Positions 12,046-24,649 are shown, counted from the stretch's first letter. The stretch: 64,000 bases of DNA from Megascapheus bottae (GCA_024803745.1 JANJXV010000013.1:33646001-33710000), one strand, 5' to 3'. The notes: generated by a model from the letters alone, not told the origin. Numbers and translations are program-made.

Positions 12046-14334
12046 TAAGGACACTCTGGTTGAATCTGGCTTGCTGTTTAATAAACTTTTATCAAGACAC
12101 AGTCATGCCTTTTTATTTCTGCCATTGTCTGTGGTTGTTGTTTCCATAACGGAAGGTAATATCTACCACATAGGCCTATTCGGTCTATTGAGTCTGTGAC
12201 ATCTACTATTTGGCTTTTTTACAGAAAAGAAATTATTCTAGACTCTAAGCCTCAAATGGATGATAGCTACTGGAGCTGTAGTAGAACAAGGCACAGTTGC
12301 TACCATGTTATGAGTAGCTTGATAGGGTTAACTCCTTATTCAAGGTGGCAAATACAGTGATGTCAGTTCATAAGCATTAGCCATCTGTCTGCAAGCCCAG
12401 CGTTGTATTCACTTCAGTCCACTGGGGCTGCTTGGACACTGACCACTGATGAGTGATCCCGGTCTCTGTTCTTGGACCTCTCTCTGAAGAATACCTATAT
12501 GTGGGTGCTATAAGCTCATTGACCCCACAACAGCACATCTTGGGATGTTAAGAAATCTCACCATTGTTTTCCAAAGTGCGTTCTTGGCAATGGTCACATG
12601 TTGCATTAAGAAAAGGGTGGCAGCATCAAACACACCAGTGCACTACTGAGTTAAAGAGGTCTCTTGATTGCAGGCCTGCTCAGAGCCTACAGTGCCTAGC
12701 TTGTTTGTAAACCATGAAGACCTCATGAGGAGCACATGTACTTCTCTAGCCAATCCACTCCTAGATTTATGCAGCAGGACTATTGGTCAGAATCCTCCTT
12801 GGAAAATACTGGTTTTTGGTCTCAGGAAGAGTATTTTCTCATTTCTGGGAAAAGACTATACTTCCCCATACCCAAATGACATTCTTTTAATTAATTAAAA
12901 GAAATTAAAACCAAGGAAATGCCCCCTTTAATTACAGCTGGAACATTTACTGACCAAATAGTTCCCAGGAGTTATTACTATTAACACATGCTTTCCAGTG
13001 CTGTGAGAAAAGATTGAAGTAGCAGTTTATTCTCTTTCTAGTCTTCCCAGACATTCACAGTTCTGAGTATGACCATGAGACAATTAAGATCATCTGCATG
13101 ATGTGGAAAACCCCAAAATGGAACAAGTGAGAGATCATATTCTTATACGGGCATCTTTCATAATCCCCTTCTATGAAACCAGCCACTCAGAAACATCTGT
13201 AATATATAAAATACTTATAATTAAGCTATGACCACAAGATTGTAGTCAATTATACCTCCAAAAGATGTCCCCTATTCCAGGAGGCTGGCAACAGATCTGT
13301 GACTTTGTGACTCAGTCTTGTATTTCTCTCCTGCTGTGTCCTTTAATCCCAATTATAAAAGTGGGAAACATTTCTAAAGCTTTGGTCCCCAAATATTTTT
13401 CCAGCATCACAGCATTCATTTTCTTTTCACTCTTTCTTTCTTACATAGATTTCTCCCTTCTTGAGAGCCAATAGGAACAAGTGGAAAGTCCAGGTACAGT
13501 ACTCAGCTGTGCTTCTGGCTAGCTTGGGCAGCCTTCTTATTCTTATCCTTGTGAAATAGTCACTAACCTTGAAACTGCTCCTTTCTGGAAATGATAGTTC
13601 TATGGGGCAGCATGCTGATTTGTTGCTGTTCTATCCCCCCAGCCCAATCTCAGAGCTTGAGGCCTCAGAGAGATGTGAAATAAATTATTGTGCTTGTTGA
13701 TTTCTGTCTTATTGGAAAACTGGCTCCAAGATAGTAAAGGAGATCATTTTATCTATATTCAAGACCTGTGGTTTAAATGGAAATGTAAGGATTCTTGGAA
13801 AGCTATAAAAAGAAATGAAAAGAAAATTTAGATGTACAGAGAAGAATCCCCCTCCAGAATGGCAATATGAGAAGAAATGCTGAGACTTATTGGAAAGAGC
13901 AATCTCCATACTAAAATACTTAGGAGCATTCCAGAATGAACAGCAATTGAGTCCAACTAATTAAAGTCCATGAGTACTCAGTGAAACAAAACCCCCATGA
14001 GTGTTTTGGAGATTTGTCTCTGATAGGAAAAGTCTGCAAAAACAGTAGTGAAACCTGAGCATAGTTCCTACTATACATGACAGCAGTGCATCAGGGTATC
14101 AGGAGAGAGAGACCAGAAAGCTCTCCAGACCCCACCAATCTCCTGTTACGGTAAGAGAACATGATGGGAAAGTATTTGAAAATAACAAGATGAGTGCTAT
14201 CACTCATTCGTTTCTTTGCTCATTCTTCCATACAGCAAACAAACAGCTCCACCTGTGAGAACATCAAGTGACATTTCTGTCAGTTCTCCAATGGAGCTTT
14301 TCTTGCCACCAGTAGGCTAATGCTGTCCTGCTTA

Positions 14335-14482
14335 AGCCACAGCTCCACTTCTGGCTTTTTGGTAGTTCATTAAGGGTAAAAGTCACATGGACTTTCCTGT
14401 CCTGGCTGGCTTGGAACAGCGATCCTCAGATATCAACCTCCTGAATCGCTAGGATTACAGGAGGGAGCCACCAGTACCCACC
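14335..14482 (-). mobile_element. Composite (Geo/ID-like) SINE, partial
   Basis: The plus strand shows cacagctccacttctggctt, agttcattaagggtaaaag, gatcctcagatatcaacctc and cgctaggattacaggaggga: the inner and head parts in reverse. The ID-like end is missing on the left. Confidence 0.7.
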
Positions 14483-14721
14483 TTCACTTGTGGGATTTTT
14501 AAAATATATTAATGTTACCATCATCAGCTCTAATGCTATAGATCAATCATGAGAGAAATTCTTCAGATGCACTAGCACATCCCTTCCCTGCTCCCCGACA
14601 TGCAGACTCCAAACATCAGTCTTTCTTAACACCTACTTCTCCATTCATTCTCCTGGAGTCTGAGAAAAAAGATGTAGTAGAACAATCAAAAAATGAAACC
14701 AGTGTGTATGTAAACATTTAC

Positions 14722-14782
14722 TAGCAGTACTGGGGTTTGAACTCAGAGCCTCCTAATTTGCTAGCCAAGAATTCTAGCACAC
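14722..14782 (-). mobile_element. ID-like SINE scrap
   Basis: tagcagtactggggtttgaa ctcagagcctcc is the reverse of the ID-like "caaaccccagtac" end. Confidence 0.5.
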
Positions 14783-14789
14783 AATGAAA

Positions 14790-16600
14790 ACAAGGGTTGT
14801 GATAAAAAGATGGTAGCAGCTTACTCTTCTTCCAATTTAGGCACTGGGTAGACACAGAGCTTACCATCCTAGGCTTCATTTTCATCACCGACGTACAACT
14901 TCTCTGTTCTCAGCAGAGGCATCCAAGGCTTAAGGGAGTTAGATAACCAGCCAAGGCCTTCTACCACAGGTGCATGAATTTCTGATCTGTCTAACTTGAG
15001 GTTAGTGTTCTATGTTACGGCACCTTATATATCAGTTCTCATTATAGGAGGAAAGAAGTGAGAAAGAAGAAGGAAAGAGAGTGGTGGAAGAGAAACAGGG
15101 GAGACACACAGAAAAAGAGACAGACATGGGATCTGACAGACTGAGACAGGCTGAGCACTCCAAGAAGTGACATGATGGGAAATGGAAAGCATCTGGATAT
15201 TGAAACCACATCTGGATTCTGATTATTGGCTCTGCTGATAGACTTAAGGAACAGACAACAATTTACAGTCAGTTTAAGGTAATAAGCAGGTGACTCATCC
15301 TCTATCATGTTTAGTTTCAAAAGAATGTCCAGCAACTAGCTTGATGGATTTCTCTGTCTACTTGGAGCTAGTATGAATCACTGACACTCTCACCATAAGG
15401 ATGACTGCATGACTACACAGTAAGCTTATCAAAGGAATCCACCTTATGCTTTTTCCTCACACTCAGATTCTCACAGCAGTGAGTGGCCCTCAATCCACAT
15501 TTGATAAATGGATAAGCACAAATGGTTGAGGGACACCAACCAGATCAGGCCAAAAACATTTTGAAGCAAAATACCCATTTTTGGTCTGTTATTGACACTC
15601 CAAGAGAGTTAAAGAAAAACTCTAAAAGAGTTAAAGAAACTAAGTTTTAGTACTGTAAGGAGTGGAAAAACAAGCCAATAAACAAGCAACCAACAAGTTG
15701 GAATTGTCATGATAAGTGAAAGTCTCCTCTTTCATGCCCAGAGAGACAGGATAAATGGAGGGGAGAGAGAGAGAGCCCACCTAGCACCATCTGCATTCCA
15801 CCTGCATTGTAAAGTAATGAAAATAAAGCCAGGGGCTGGGGACAGAGCTGTCACTTCAATTGTTCCAAACTGTTTTGCTTGTTTCACAAAGTATTTCAAA
15901 CATATCAAATGCACTTGTCTCTCAAAAGAGGACTGGAAAATAGCAGTGTTTTTTTAAATTAGAACACAGAGAACATCATTTTTCTCCCCCACTTCTCTCC
16001 TTTTAGGTGACTTAAGTCTGCAATAAAGTTACTTAAACATTCCACATAAATTCAAATCATTGTCAAGACGAGGGAATGTAACTTTTACATAATCTTAAAT
16101 ATTATTAGGAGATAAAAAGGTCAGATAGTTTTAAAGGTAGATATTGTGATTTATTCTACTTGTAATTATTTGGGGAATAGTATTGGGGGTATTTTCTATT
16201 TGCTTAATTTATTCTCCTTAAAGAAATGTTTACATCAAAATATGAACAAATATCCGATGTAGTCATGGCAGTATGTTTTCTCTTAACTACATAGATCCCA
16301 GCTTGTCCTCTGACTTATTTGTCAGGGATTTCTGGGAATAAGTGATCACCCACTCTGGGATGCAAGAACAGGGCAATTTCTTTTCAGCAACTACATTAAT
16401 TTATTTTTCCTCTTTGAGGTTATGAAGATTAAGTTTGGGGGAAAGGAGTAGTCCCTTTACAGCTCCTGTCTTCCACTCTTTTCCCCTGACAATATCTAGC
16501 TGAGGTATTCATTCATTGTCTCAATGATCTGTGACTAGCCTCATTAAAATGTATAGCAGAGAAATCACAGACTGAGGAAGGAGTTTGTGTGTGGAAGACT
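14790..16600. other. MPPED2: Unique intron sequence
   Basis: No exon or clear repeat. There is a purine-rich stretch at 15050-15130 and a GA-rich spot at 15760. Reading frames up to 97 codons here look non-coding. Confidence 0.45.
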
Positions 16601-16765
16601 GGTATCATTGGATTATTAGTTCACCTTTCCATATCGCAAAGGAAACAAGGCTCAAAGGGTTAATATGATTTCTCAAAGACTTTCTAGGAACACAGGAAAC
16701 AAATTAAATTCTACACTTGTTGATTTTCAGACCAATGAGCTTTCCATTCTACAGCTCCAGGTACT
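16600..16765 (-). mobile_element. MIR SINE fragment
   Basis: aaaggaaacaaggctcaaag ggttaa...tttctcaaagactt, then ttcagaccaatgagctttcc corresponds to MIR in reverse ("aggaaactgaggctcagagaggttaa"). Confidence 0.6.
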
Positions 16766-16889
16766 TGAACTGCTATAGTCTTTGCTGTCTCTGATTAGTA
16801 TATCCTTGACTTTTTAATGTGGTATATACATAATATACAATTTGCCTCTTAATACTTTTATGTGTATATTTCAGTACAGACACATGGTT

Positions 16890-17320
16890 GTTCTGCTATG
16901 CATTTTCTCATCATTCCAGACCAAAACTCCATTACCCATTAATGATTCTCCCCTCTGCTCAGCCTTATAGCAGACACCATTATACTTTCTATCTTTATAA
17001 ATTCGACCACTCCTGATGCTTCATATAATAGGAAGCATAACAACATTTGTCCTCTCATATTTGGCTTTTGTCTCCATAGCATAATGGCATCGAGTTTCAT
17101 CCATATGGTAACACACATGTTATGATCTTCCTTTTGAAGGCTGAGTAATATTCCAGCATAGATACATTATTTTTGTTTATTCATTAAGCTGTCAGTGAGT
17201 ACTAGAGGTAATTTGACTATTACGATTAGCATTACATGGTATTACATAGTACTACATGGGTATACAGGTATTTGTTCAAATTCATGCAATTTTTAATTTA
17301 CACCATTATTTATTCCCTTA
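16890..17320 (-). mobile_element. Ancient L1 (L1M-type) 3' region, antisense
   Basis: catatttggcttttgtctcc atagcataatggcatcgag, ttcatccatatggtaacaca and ggctgagtaatattccagca are the antisense L1M 3' region ("tggctgaataatattccattg"). Strongly diverged, so of early mammalian age. Confidence 0.75.
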
Positions 17321-18595
17321 GTGTCATAAAGTCAACCTCTTAAGAGGGTGGCAAATTAGAGTATGGACATTTTCTAAATACTAGCATCGTTTCTCTCTAA
17401 ATTACTCAGTATTTCATTTGGACAGTGGCGAGCTCAAATTTAGAGTAAAACAAAATAAATAGCTTTGCATTCAAGGTCAAAGACTGTGACTTCAATTCTG
17501 GTCTCAAGAATTCCAACTTTGTACAGCAAACATATATTAGAGGAGGCTAGCATATTCCCTCTCTAATCTCTTCTCTCAGGTTTGCCCATGGAAAATACAT
17601 CCTAAACAACTATTTGTACCCACTAATTGAGTAGCTAGAGCACTCCAAGCTTTGGGTTAGGGGTTTACTGGCTTGTCCTTACTATCACTAAAACTAGTTT
17701 CCTTTGGAAGACCTGATAGAAGCACATGTTTTAAAAAGGGCTCGATGTTATGAACGATATTATGCTTACAAAAGAATAAACTCACTACAAAGGGGAAAAA
17801 ATACAAGGAAGCAGAAAAAAACAGCCTTCCTTTTCCTGGCAGTTGGGTCCATATTGGTTCTCCTGCTTGTAGCATGCATGCTCTGCCAGACTGTTCCTTT
17901 CTTTCCAGGCAGAATTTTTAAAGATCTACAGAGCCTGCTCCATAAAGCAATTAAAGAGTTTCTTGTGCATTTCAATCTAGCTAATGGCTTCCCAAACCAT
18001 TCCTGTGCAAAGGTGGAGCCCAATCGCAAAGGCAGCCAATGTAAGCCACCCACCCCAGGTTTCCTTGCACATTCTCATAAAGGAAAACACACAGCAGGGT
18101 TTGTCTGCCAAGACTGCCCTGCAGAAGCCCCATCCCCATCCCAGGCTAAAATGACTCTGATGTCCCTGAAAACAGGACTTATAATGAAATTGTACACATT
18201 GAACTTAAGTGCTTCTTTGGGTAATGGTTTTGTGTTAGTGTTTGGGGAGGCCAAACACCCACAGAGTTAACATATTTTGTTTTCGAGCGGGGAGTGAAGA
18301 AAGGACAGAAAAAGAAAAAAATGTGTTGAAAACAAAAGGGTCATTTTATCTGATCATGTTGGCAGAACACTAAATCTGTAGTCCGGGAGCTGGGCAAAGT
18401 GAGTGGCAGAAACCAAGGGTCATCTAAACAGGCAGGCACTGTGTGGCAGGTGGGTTTCCTCTCACCCAATATCCCTGACACTCCAGTTCAGTCTGGGTAC
18501 CACAGAGTCACTGGGCTGGAAGCCATCCTTCTAGGGAGGGTGGGAGAGATACTGGTGGCTGCTGCACAGGGTGAATTTCAACCAACTTTGCAACT
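17320..18595. other. MPPED2: Repeat-poor intron with the longest open frame of the window
   Basis: An open frame of 188 codons on the plus strand (17704-18270) has only a TTG at its start. The first ATG lies at 17878, leaving about 130 codons, and no family is recognised. Non-repetitive sequence of moderate GC; it may owe its open frame to conserved non-coding constraint or to chance. Confidence 0.4.
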
Positions 18596-18597
18596 TC

Positions 18598-19090
18598 TGA
18601 CAGTCTGATTTGATTTAAAAAAAAATCTCAAGCCCACAGTAGCCCATTATGTGGGCAAACTATTCATTTTATATTCACCTCCTTGTCATGTCAGTGCGGA
18701 GGTCACCTAAAGAGGAGGCCTAATTAATCAATCTGTCAGAGGCAATGAGGAGGAGCATGTTAATAGGACTTTTATTTCACCCAGGAAAGCGGTGATCTGA
18801 CAGGGACCGGAAAATATGGCCTTAGTGTTGGCTGTTTATTAGCAATGCTGAGATCAGTGGTAATGGGAGCCAACCAGTGTGTGGCTGATAAAGTGCGGAG
18901 TGTCAAGACACAGCAGCAACTAGAAATTAGAATGACAGGAGCCAGCACGTGCTGGATGTTGAGAACAGATAAATAGGTAACCTGGTGCTAAGGGACATCT
19001 AAAAGAAGGTGCCACGGTCAGCAAGGGTACGTGACATTAAGTTGGGGAAAGAAGTCAAGAGATGGTTGGGGTTTTTGTTATTGCTGACAG
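18598..19090. promoter_or_regulatory. Candidate enhancer with five TGACAG (MEIS/PREP-type) sites
   Basis: TGACAG or its complement CTGTCA occurs at 18598-18603, 18733-18738, 18798-18803, 18933-18938 and 19085-19090. Chance predicts about 0.25 in 490 bp on two strands. The second site follows a TAATTAATCAATC homeodomain/PBX-like string (18721-18733). The last overlaps a CAGCTG E-box (tgacagctg). The block contains no recognised repeat. TALE-homeodomain binding is an inference from motifs alone. Confidence 0.45.
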
Positions 19091-19689
19091 CTGGTGGAAT
19101 TTGCAACCAAATTTTCCTTCATTGGTCCAGTATCTCCCAAGAAACTATTACTTTCTATTAGTCTCTGCTATATGTAGGGGGCAGGATGATGCAGGATGCC
19201 TCACCTCTGTGAGTGATTGAGATTGAAATTTTAGGGAGCACTCCATCCCCCAGAGGAGTGTGAAGGAAGCTACAGGCTTTCAAGAAGAGAAAAATGCATG
19301 CTGATTTCAAAGCCACAACTAAAGAAATGAAGCCACCTCAGGGAAATTTTTGGAGGAAAATCCTGACTTAAGACAAAGGGAGTCATGGATTATTCTAGGC
19401 ATTGACAAACCAGGTGCTGTTTTTTGTTTTTGTTTTGTTTTTCAGAGGTGGATGGGCATCATTTGTGGGAACAAAAGGGGTTTGTTTTCCTGAGGAAGGG
19501 GTGTTCTAATGGAAGACTGGAGAATATATCTTCATGTCACTGAATCTTGCTTGTCTCATACAGCGACAGCCATGATGTTGGGAAAGGAGCCATAGTATTC
19601 AGAAAAGCCATCCAGCAAAAGAGTGTATGACTCAAGGGATGCCTTTGGCTCTCTGAGGTTAAGTTTACAAGAGGAGCTCTGAGAAGGGC

Positions 19690-19865
19690 TCAGGCAGTCC
19701 AATTCTTGAATCCTCACAACTGCCTTATAAATCAAATGTGGTTACTGGGCTCAGAAATACCTAAATTCTGGAGAAGGTACTTAACCTGACAAAAACTGAT
19801 CAAGTGGGGAGGGAAGGGATTGGAGTTTGACAAGAGCAGACTCTGATTCTAAAACCTACATCACC
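19690..19865 (-). mobile_element. MIR SINE fragment
   Basis: cctcacaactgccttataaa ... gtacttaacctgacaaaaac ... gattggagtttgacaagag: MIR in reverse, about 30% diverged by eye. Confidence 0.5.
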
Positions 19866-19989
19866 TACTTGCTTGTAAAACACCCAATAAACAAACCCAT
19901 AGAAAAATACTAGCTACCTGTAGGAACCTCTTTGGCATCTGCTTCTGATTTTGGACCCAAGATTTTAACGGTATGTCTTTCAATGAAGG

Positions 19990-20195
19990 CGTCCATTTTG
20001 CAACACATATTCACATACAAAGACACATTAAATCCTCAGAGAAACTGTAAGAGGAAAGAGACAGAATTTTAGTCCCCATTTTCTTTTTTTTTCAGAAGCG
20101 ATAGGCTCAGAGGAGGTCTGGCTAAGGACTATTCCATGGGTAATCAGGATAAACGAGACCTGAAGCTGGTCTCTTGGTTATCTGGTCTTACAGCA
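19990..20195 (-). mobile_element. MIR SINE fragment
   Basis: aaatcctcagagaaactgta, then ttagtccccattttcttttt, then gaagcgataggctcagagg...gacctgaagctggtctc matches MIR in reverse, with a T-rich insertion. Confidence 0.55.
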
Positions 20196-20199
20196 TCAT

Positions 20200-23100
20200 T
20201 TTAATTTTTGCATTGAAAGAAACCATAACTAACCCTGTGAATCTTGGCAAGACAATCTGTGAATGACTTAGTATTGAAAGACAGAGGAGCAGCTTGAAGT
20301 GAAAATGTAGTGTGCTCTGTTTCGAATCTTACCAAAAATGTCACCATTGCTACCAATACCCTAACCAACTCCACAGGGAAATGCTATGGTCGTGTTTGAG
20401 GGAAGCTGTACTATGTACTCCATGTAATTTTGTCATTTCATATGTATTCCAACAATTTTCAGATGAACTTCCAACGTTTATAACTGCCACATATCATGGG
20501 ATTCCTCATTACGCACGTTAAAAGCGAGGCGTGGGGGCATTTTCGACTGCCAAGTATATCTGCAGACAAACCTCACTGATGTACAGGCTGTAGCTAGGAA
20601 TCTACTAGGAGATGTGAAGACAGCAGACCTGTGTCCTAGTTTCTGTTACCTCTATGCTACTGTGAGAAAAATCTTTAACCTTGATTTCTTAAATTGAGAA
20701 TGGAACTACACCAATTAAGTTTGCCTCAAAGGAACGTAGGGAGTGGAAAGGGGCCAGAAGAAATTCCATTTCCTGCCTCTTCTCATTTTGCCCTTTTTAC
20801 TCATTTAATTGCTGCCTGAAACCACCTCCAACTTTCCTTCTGTTCATCATACAAAAGAAAGCAGAATCTGACTATTATATTTCACTACATTAAAGTCCTC
20901 AAGGGCTGCATTTATTATTTTCTTGTGGCAGTACTGGGGAAAGAACTCAGGGCCTTGCACATTTCCAGGGATTAAAACTGATGATGGATAAACTACCAGT
21001 TCTTGAATTTGTAATAGAAGAATCCTTCCAATGCCCAGCATCTACCACCCTAGCTGTACTGACTTGTGTGTGCCCTTTATCCTTTTGCTTCAGTACACTT
21101 GATCTGATGTCCTTTTCAGGTTTTTACTCTGGCACTGCCAAGTAGCCACAGTTGATTTATTCTATAAGATCTGGCTTAACAAAGAGTGTGCTTTGGTGAT
21201 TTAGAAAACCACACTATGGTACAGATCCTTTAGTGCCAGATGAGAGAAAGCATTAGAGGTCAATATACAAATAAGCTATCAGTTATCAGTTCCCAGTTAT
21301 ACAATGCACATTCTGCTCAACAAAACTACCACTTGGTCTAGAAGGAGCTTAGGTTCCCTAGGTCATTATGGAACAAATTTAAAACAGAGCTCCATGGATT
21401 GTATCTACCTGGACCCTTTTACATTAAGGAAAAAAAAATGAATGTTTCTGTTGGAGAAGCTAAAAACAAAGTAAAAAAGTAAAAAAACCTGATCCAGCTT
21501 ACAGATCCTGGATCCTATTTTGACACAACCAGTTGTACAAGTGCTTTACAAATATTTCTCTTGGGGTTTCTGCAGGGTTTCTTCGAAACGAAGATGTATA
21601 CCTTCCAAACTCAGTAATGAACTTGAAGGTAGAGTCCATTTGGAACACACATTGATTCTTGCATTTCAGCCTTTCAGTATCTTGAGTAGCAGAGATTGTA
21701 CCTGACTGCTGCGTCTTCAGGTCCACACCTTTGCTTGGTGATGTCCCATCTTGGGATATCTCTAGAAACATTTCAGTCTAGCAGTGTAGGGCTATTAAAA
21801 TCACCATGAAGGTTAAAGAGCTAGAAGACTATAGCTACATCCCTGTGCTAACATTATATTCCACATGACTCTGTGAAAAAGACAAGTGGAAATGTACAAG
21901 AAAACAGGGATTTAGGAAAGAGACATTTAGGAGACCTCACCCAGATGAGGAGACTAAATATATATTACATCTTGTCCAAATGTGACCTGATGAAGCCAGC
22001 AGGCATTCCTTGTAAAGATGTACAATGAGGTTATGTGGAATGGGCACATAAACCTCTGGGATCTTTTCCTATTCAGAACATTAAATAAACAGTTAAACTA
22101 TCAGGAGCCAAAAATGAAGCCTCCAGTGATACCAAAATAGGCTCCTAGGATCTTCTCATTGAGGAGTGATGTTGGGATCCAAGCTGAAATGAGTAGGCTC
22201 ACATAATATGCTCCTCTAGGAAGCCTCTCAAGTATCCAGGTGTAGAAAGACATGAGGAAAATTCAGAAGTGGGCGAGTCAGCCATCTCAATGGCATCTAT
22301 TGGTTCTCAAGGCATCCTTTAATTTAGTCTTATTTTCAGAAGTGATCTGTTTGAATTGAGTCTTTGCAGGGGCCCTAGCAAAATGAAGACAGCATTTTAT
22401 TTTATTTCTGAGACAATCAAATTTCTTTCCAATAGGGCAATTTCCAAGACTGGCTATTTTTGTAAATAATGTACTGAAATTCCAACAGTTACATCAAGTT
22501 CCGCATACCTTTACTTCTGGCTGTGTATGGTCATAGTATCAACTGAACTCATTTTCTTAGAAATTAAGAAAATAACTGATTTTTCCTTCTCAGGGGGAAA
22601 ATAGTGTGCTTCAAAATTTCTGGCCATTTCCTGTAGTTTGCTCTGTGATTGCCAAATGGAATTTTCACTGGACACTGATAACCAAGACAGGAAGGCTGTT
22701 TCTTCTGTTTTACACTTCCCCATCTTGTCTTGAAAGGATGAACTCCCTTCCATTTTGGTCTAATTTGATCAGACTTGGTTGGTTTTGCTCTCCTTGGGGA
22801 GGGGACCACATTGGAATGGCACCTTCCTAGAACAGGAGTCAACAAGGGGTTGCTGGGATCCCTTGCTATTGGGTGTGGAGGGGGAATTCTCTGTGCTTTG
22901 GGGCAACACAAAGGAGTTCCACCAAGTGTCATTTCTTTCCCAAAGGGGTCACCCTTAATCTTGTCATCTCCTTGACACTCTTGTTTCAAGTGTTTCTCTG
23001 AGTACACTTTAAAAGAACCCTCTAAAACGGGTTGGTGGGGAGGTCTCTTTTCACCTTGTGGAGGAGACTATTGTTGCTTGAAAACAAAAGGAATCTGTAC

Positions 23101-23700
23101 CTTCAGTCCAATGACATTGCTATAGGAACCTTATTTACAGTATGACAGAAACCCGTTTCATTCTTACAGCCTCATTAAATCTAAGCTTCATTTAACTAGT
23201 AGGACATTTTTACAATGGGTTTACTGGCATCTTGTGATAAATGGCTGTCTAACATCCTTCAACAACAGCCCAGGCTGCAGCCACAACCATGACTGTGTAT
23301 AAACACTGCCTCGGCATCTTAATGCATGGTGCTGGAAAGTAAGAAGTAAAGGCAAACATGTTCCCTGAGTTATTTTGTATAGGAGAAAATTATATTTTTC
23401 TTATAATTTACTTTGACTTAGAATAATAAAGATGGTCTTTGAAACTTGTGACCAAGTTGCTTTTTCTTCAAACTTGTGACCAAGTTGCTTTTTCTTCAAA
23501 GAAGGTGGGGGGTGGGAATCCTGAAATTGCTAATTTGAGCTCTAAATGACAAAAGAGCTGGCAATACAATGAAAATGATTCTGTTCCTTTCTTAAAATTT
23601 TTTTATATCTGAAAAACAATAGGAGGAAATAGAAAGTCTTGTGCACAAACATGGGTTCACTTTTCCAGGGCCTCCATCAGATTCTGTTGGCTTATTGAAG
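20200..23700. other. MPPED2: Unique intron sequence
   Basis: Only small traces of repeats: an ID-like scrap at 20920-20965 (agtactggggaaagaactca gggccttgc, reverse), a MIR-like trace at 20635-20710, and a 28-bp tandem duplication at 23.44 kb. The 147-codon minus-strand frame at 22564-23007 opens with GTG and resembles nothing known to me. Confidence 0.45.
23442..23497. repeat. 28-bp perfect tandem duplication
   Basis: The unit starts aaacttgtgaccaagttgct and ends tttttcttc. The copies at 23442-23469 and 23470-23497 are identical. Confidence 0.95.
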
Positions 23701-23701
23701 A

Positions 23702-23837
23702 GTTAGGATCCCAGTTCAAAGCCAGAAAAAAAAAAGCCGGAAAGTTCCCCCCAAAAAAGTCAGAAGTGGAGCTCTAGTTCAAGTGATACAGTGCCTGTCT
23801 TGAGAAAAAATACTAAGAGCCAACAATCTCAGCAATG

Positions 23838-23894
<57 letters not shown>

Positions 23895-24030
23895 GGTGGG
23901 GCTGGGTGAGGTGGAGAATAGGATGGTAGCCTTGAACTGAAGAACTTAGGGACAGCTCCCAGGCCCAGAGTTCAAGTCCCATGACAAAACAAACAAACAA
24001 AAAACACCAAAACAACAACAAAAAACGATG
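23702..24030 (+). mobile_element. ID-like/composite SINE pieces split by a CA microsatellite
   Basis: Left piece: tcagaagtggagctctagtt caagtgatacagtgcctgtc. Right piece: tagccttgaactgaagaact, then cccaggcccagagttcaagt and an AAAC-rich tail. The CA array (23839-23893) sits between two partial right halves. Confidence 0.65.
23839..23893. repeat. (CA)n microsatellite
   Basis: About 27 uninterrupted CA units within SINE sequence. Confidence 0.95.
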
Positions 24031-24115
24031 GGTTAGGTTTCTGTGCATATCAAAATAATCAGTGCTGAGCTAGCTAGATGCTGAAGACCAAACACTATAA
24101 AAACATCAGCAGCTC

Positions 24116-24328
24116 AGGCTGGGAGTTTGACCTAGTGGTAGAGTGCTTGCCTAGCATGCATTAAGGCCCGGGTTCAATTCCTCAGTACCATATACATAGA
24201 AAAAAGCTGGAAGTAGTGCTGTGGGTCAAGTGGTAGAGCTCTAACCTTGAGAAAAGTCCAAGGACAGTGCTCAGGCCCTGAGTTTCAAGCCCCACAACTG
24301 GCAAAAAACCCAAAACAAACAAACAAAA
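24116..24328 (+). mobile_element. ID-like dimeric SINE, full length with perfect target-site duplication
   Basis: A box tgacctagtgg and B box gttcaattc are followed by the right half (agtagtgctgtgggtcaagt, ctcaggccctgagtttcaag) and an A/C-rich tail. The 15-bp duplication aaacatcagcagctc flanks it exactly at 24101-24115 and 24329-24343. The A-rich start of the duplication fits LINE-driven insertion. The perfect duplication suggests a fairly young insertion. Confidence 0.93.
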
Positions 24329-24649
24329 AAACATCAGCAGCTCTATAATCTCTGAATGATTTCCTCTGGGATAGAGAATTTAACAATCATATTCTACTTC
24401 TGGATGAATGGGCACCTCTTCCACGCACTAGCAAGTGCCAAAATGTAGAGAAACTTAAGGACTCCTAAATTAGGGGAGAACTTAAATGTGCTCAACACAT
24501 TCAAATCCAACCTGGATTTTCACTAGCCTCTGAATGAATTTCACACCAAATGCTATTTCATAACTGGACAGAGTAAATCCTCGAGTATTTACACTGGAGA
24601 CTCAGGTCTGACATTCTGTCTAAATGAAATTTCCCAGTTGTCCCAAGTA

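Larger units (their letters stand above)
10120..14330. other. MPPED2: Mostly unique intron sequence
   Basis: Contains two short tandem duplications at 10.32-10.44 kb, a small ID-like scrap near 11725-11760 (gagctcaagtggtagagta) and a MIR at 11.93 kb. The block 13120-13710 ends in gaaataaattattgtgcttg, which faintly recalls an LTR 3' end, but I could not place it. No exon seen. Confidence 0.45.

Noticed and set aside
13120..13710. A second LTR element, from its gaaataaattattgtgcttg end
   Set aside because: Only the end is suggestive; no CCAAT/TATA order, no boundaries and no target duplication were visible.
17704..18270. 188-codon plus-strand frame with a membrane-like segment as a new protein
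   Set aside because: The initial residue is a TTG codon; the first ATG is at codon 59. No family recognised, no splice context, and it lies antisense in an intron.
22564..23007. 147-codon minus-strand frame as an exon or gene
   Set aside because: Opens with GTG, has no recognisable domain, and overlaps open frames on the other strand in equally unconvincing form.
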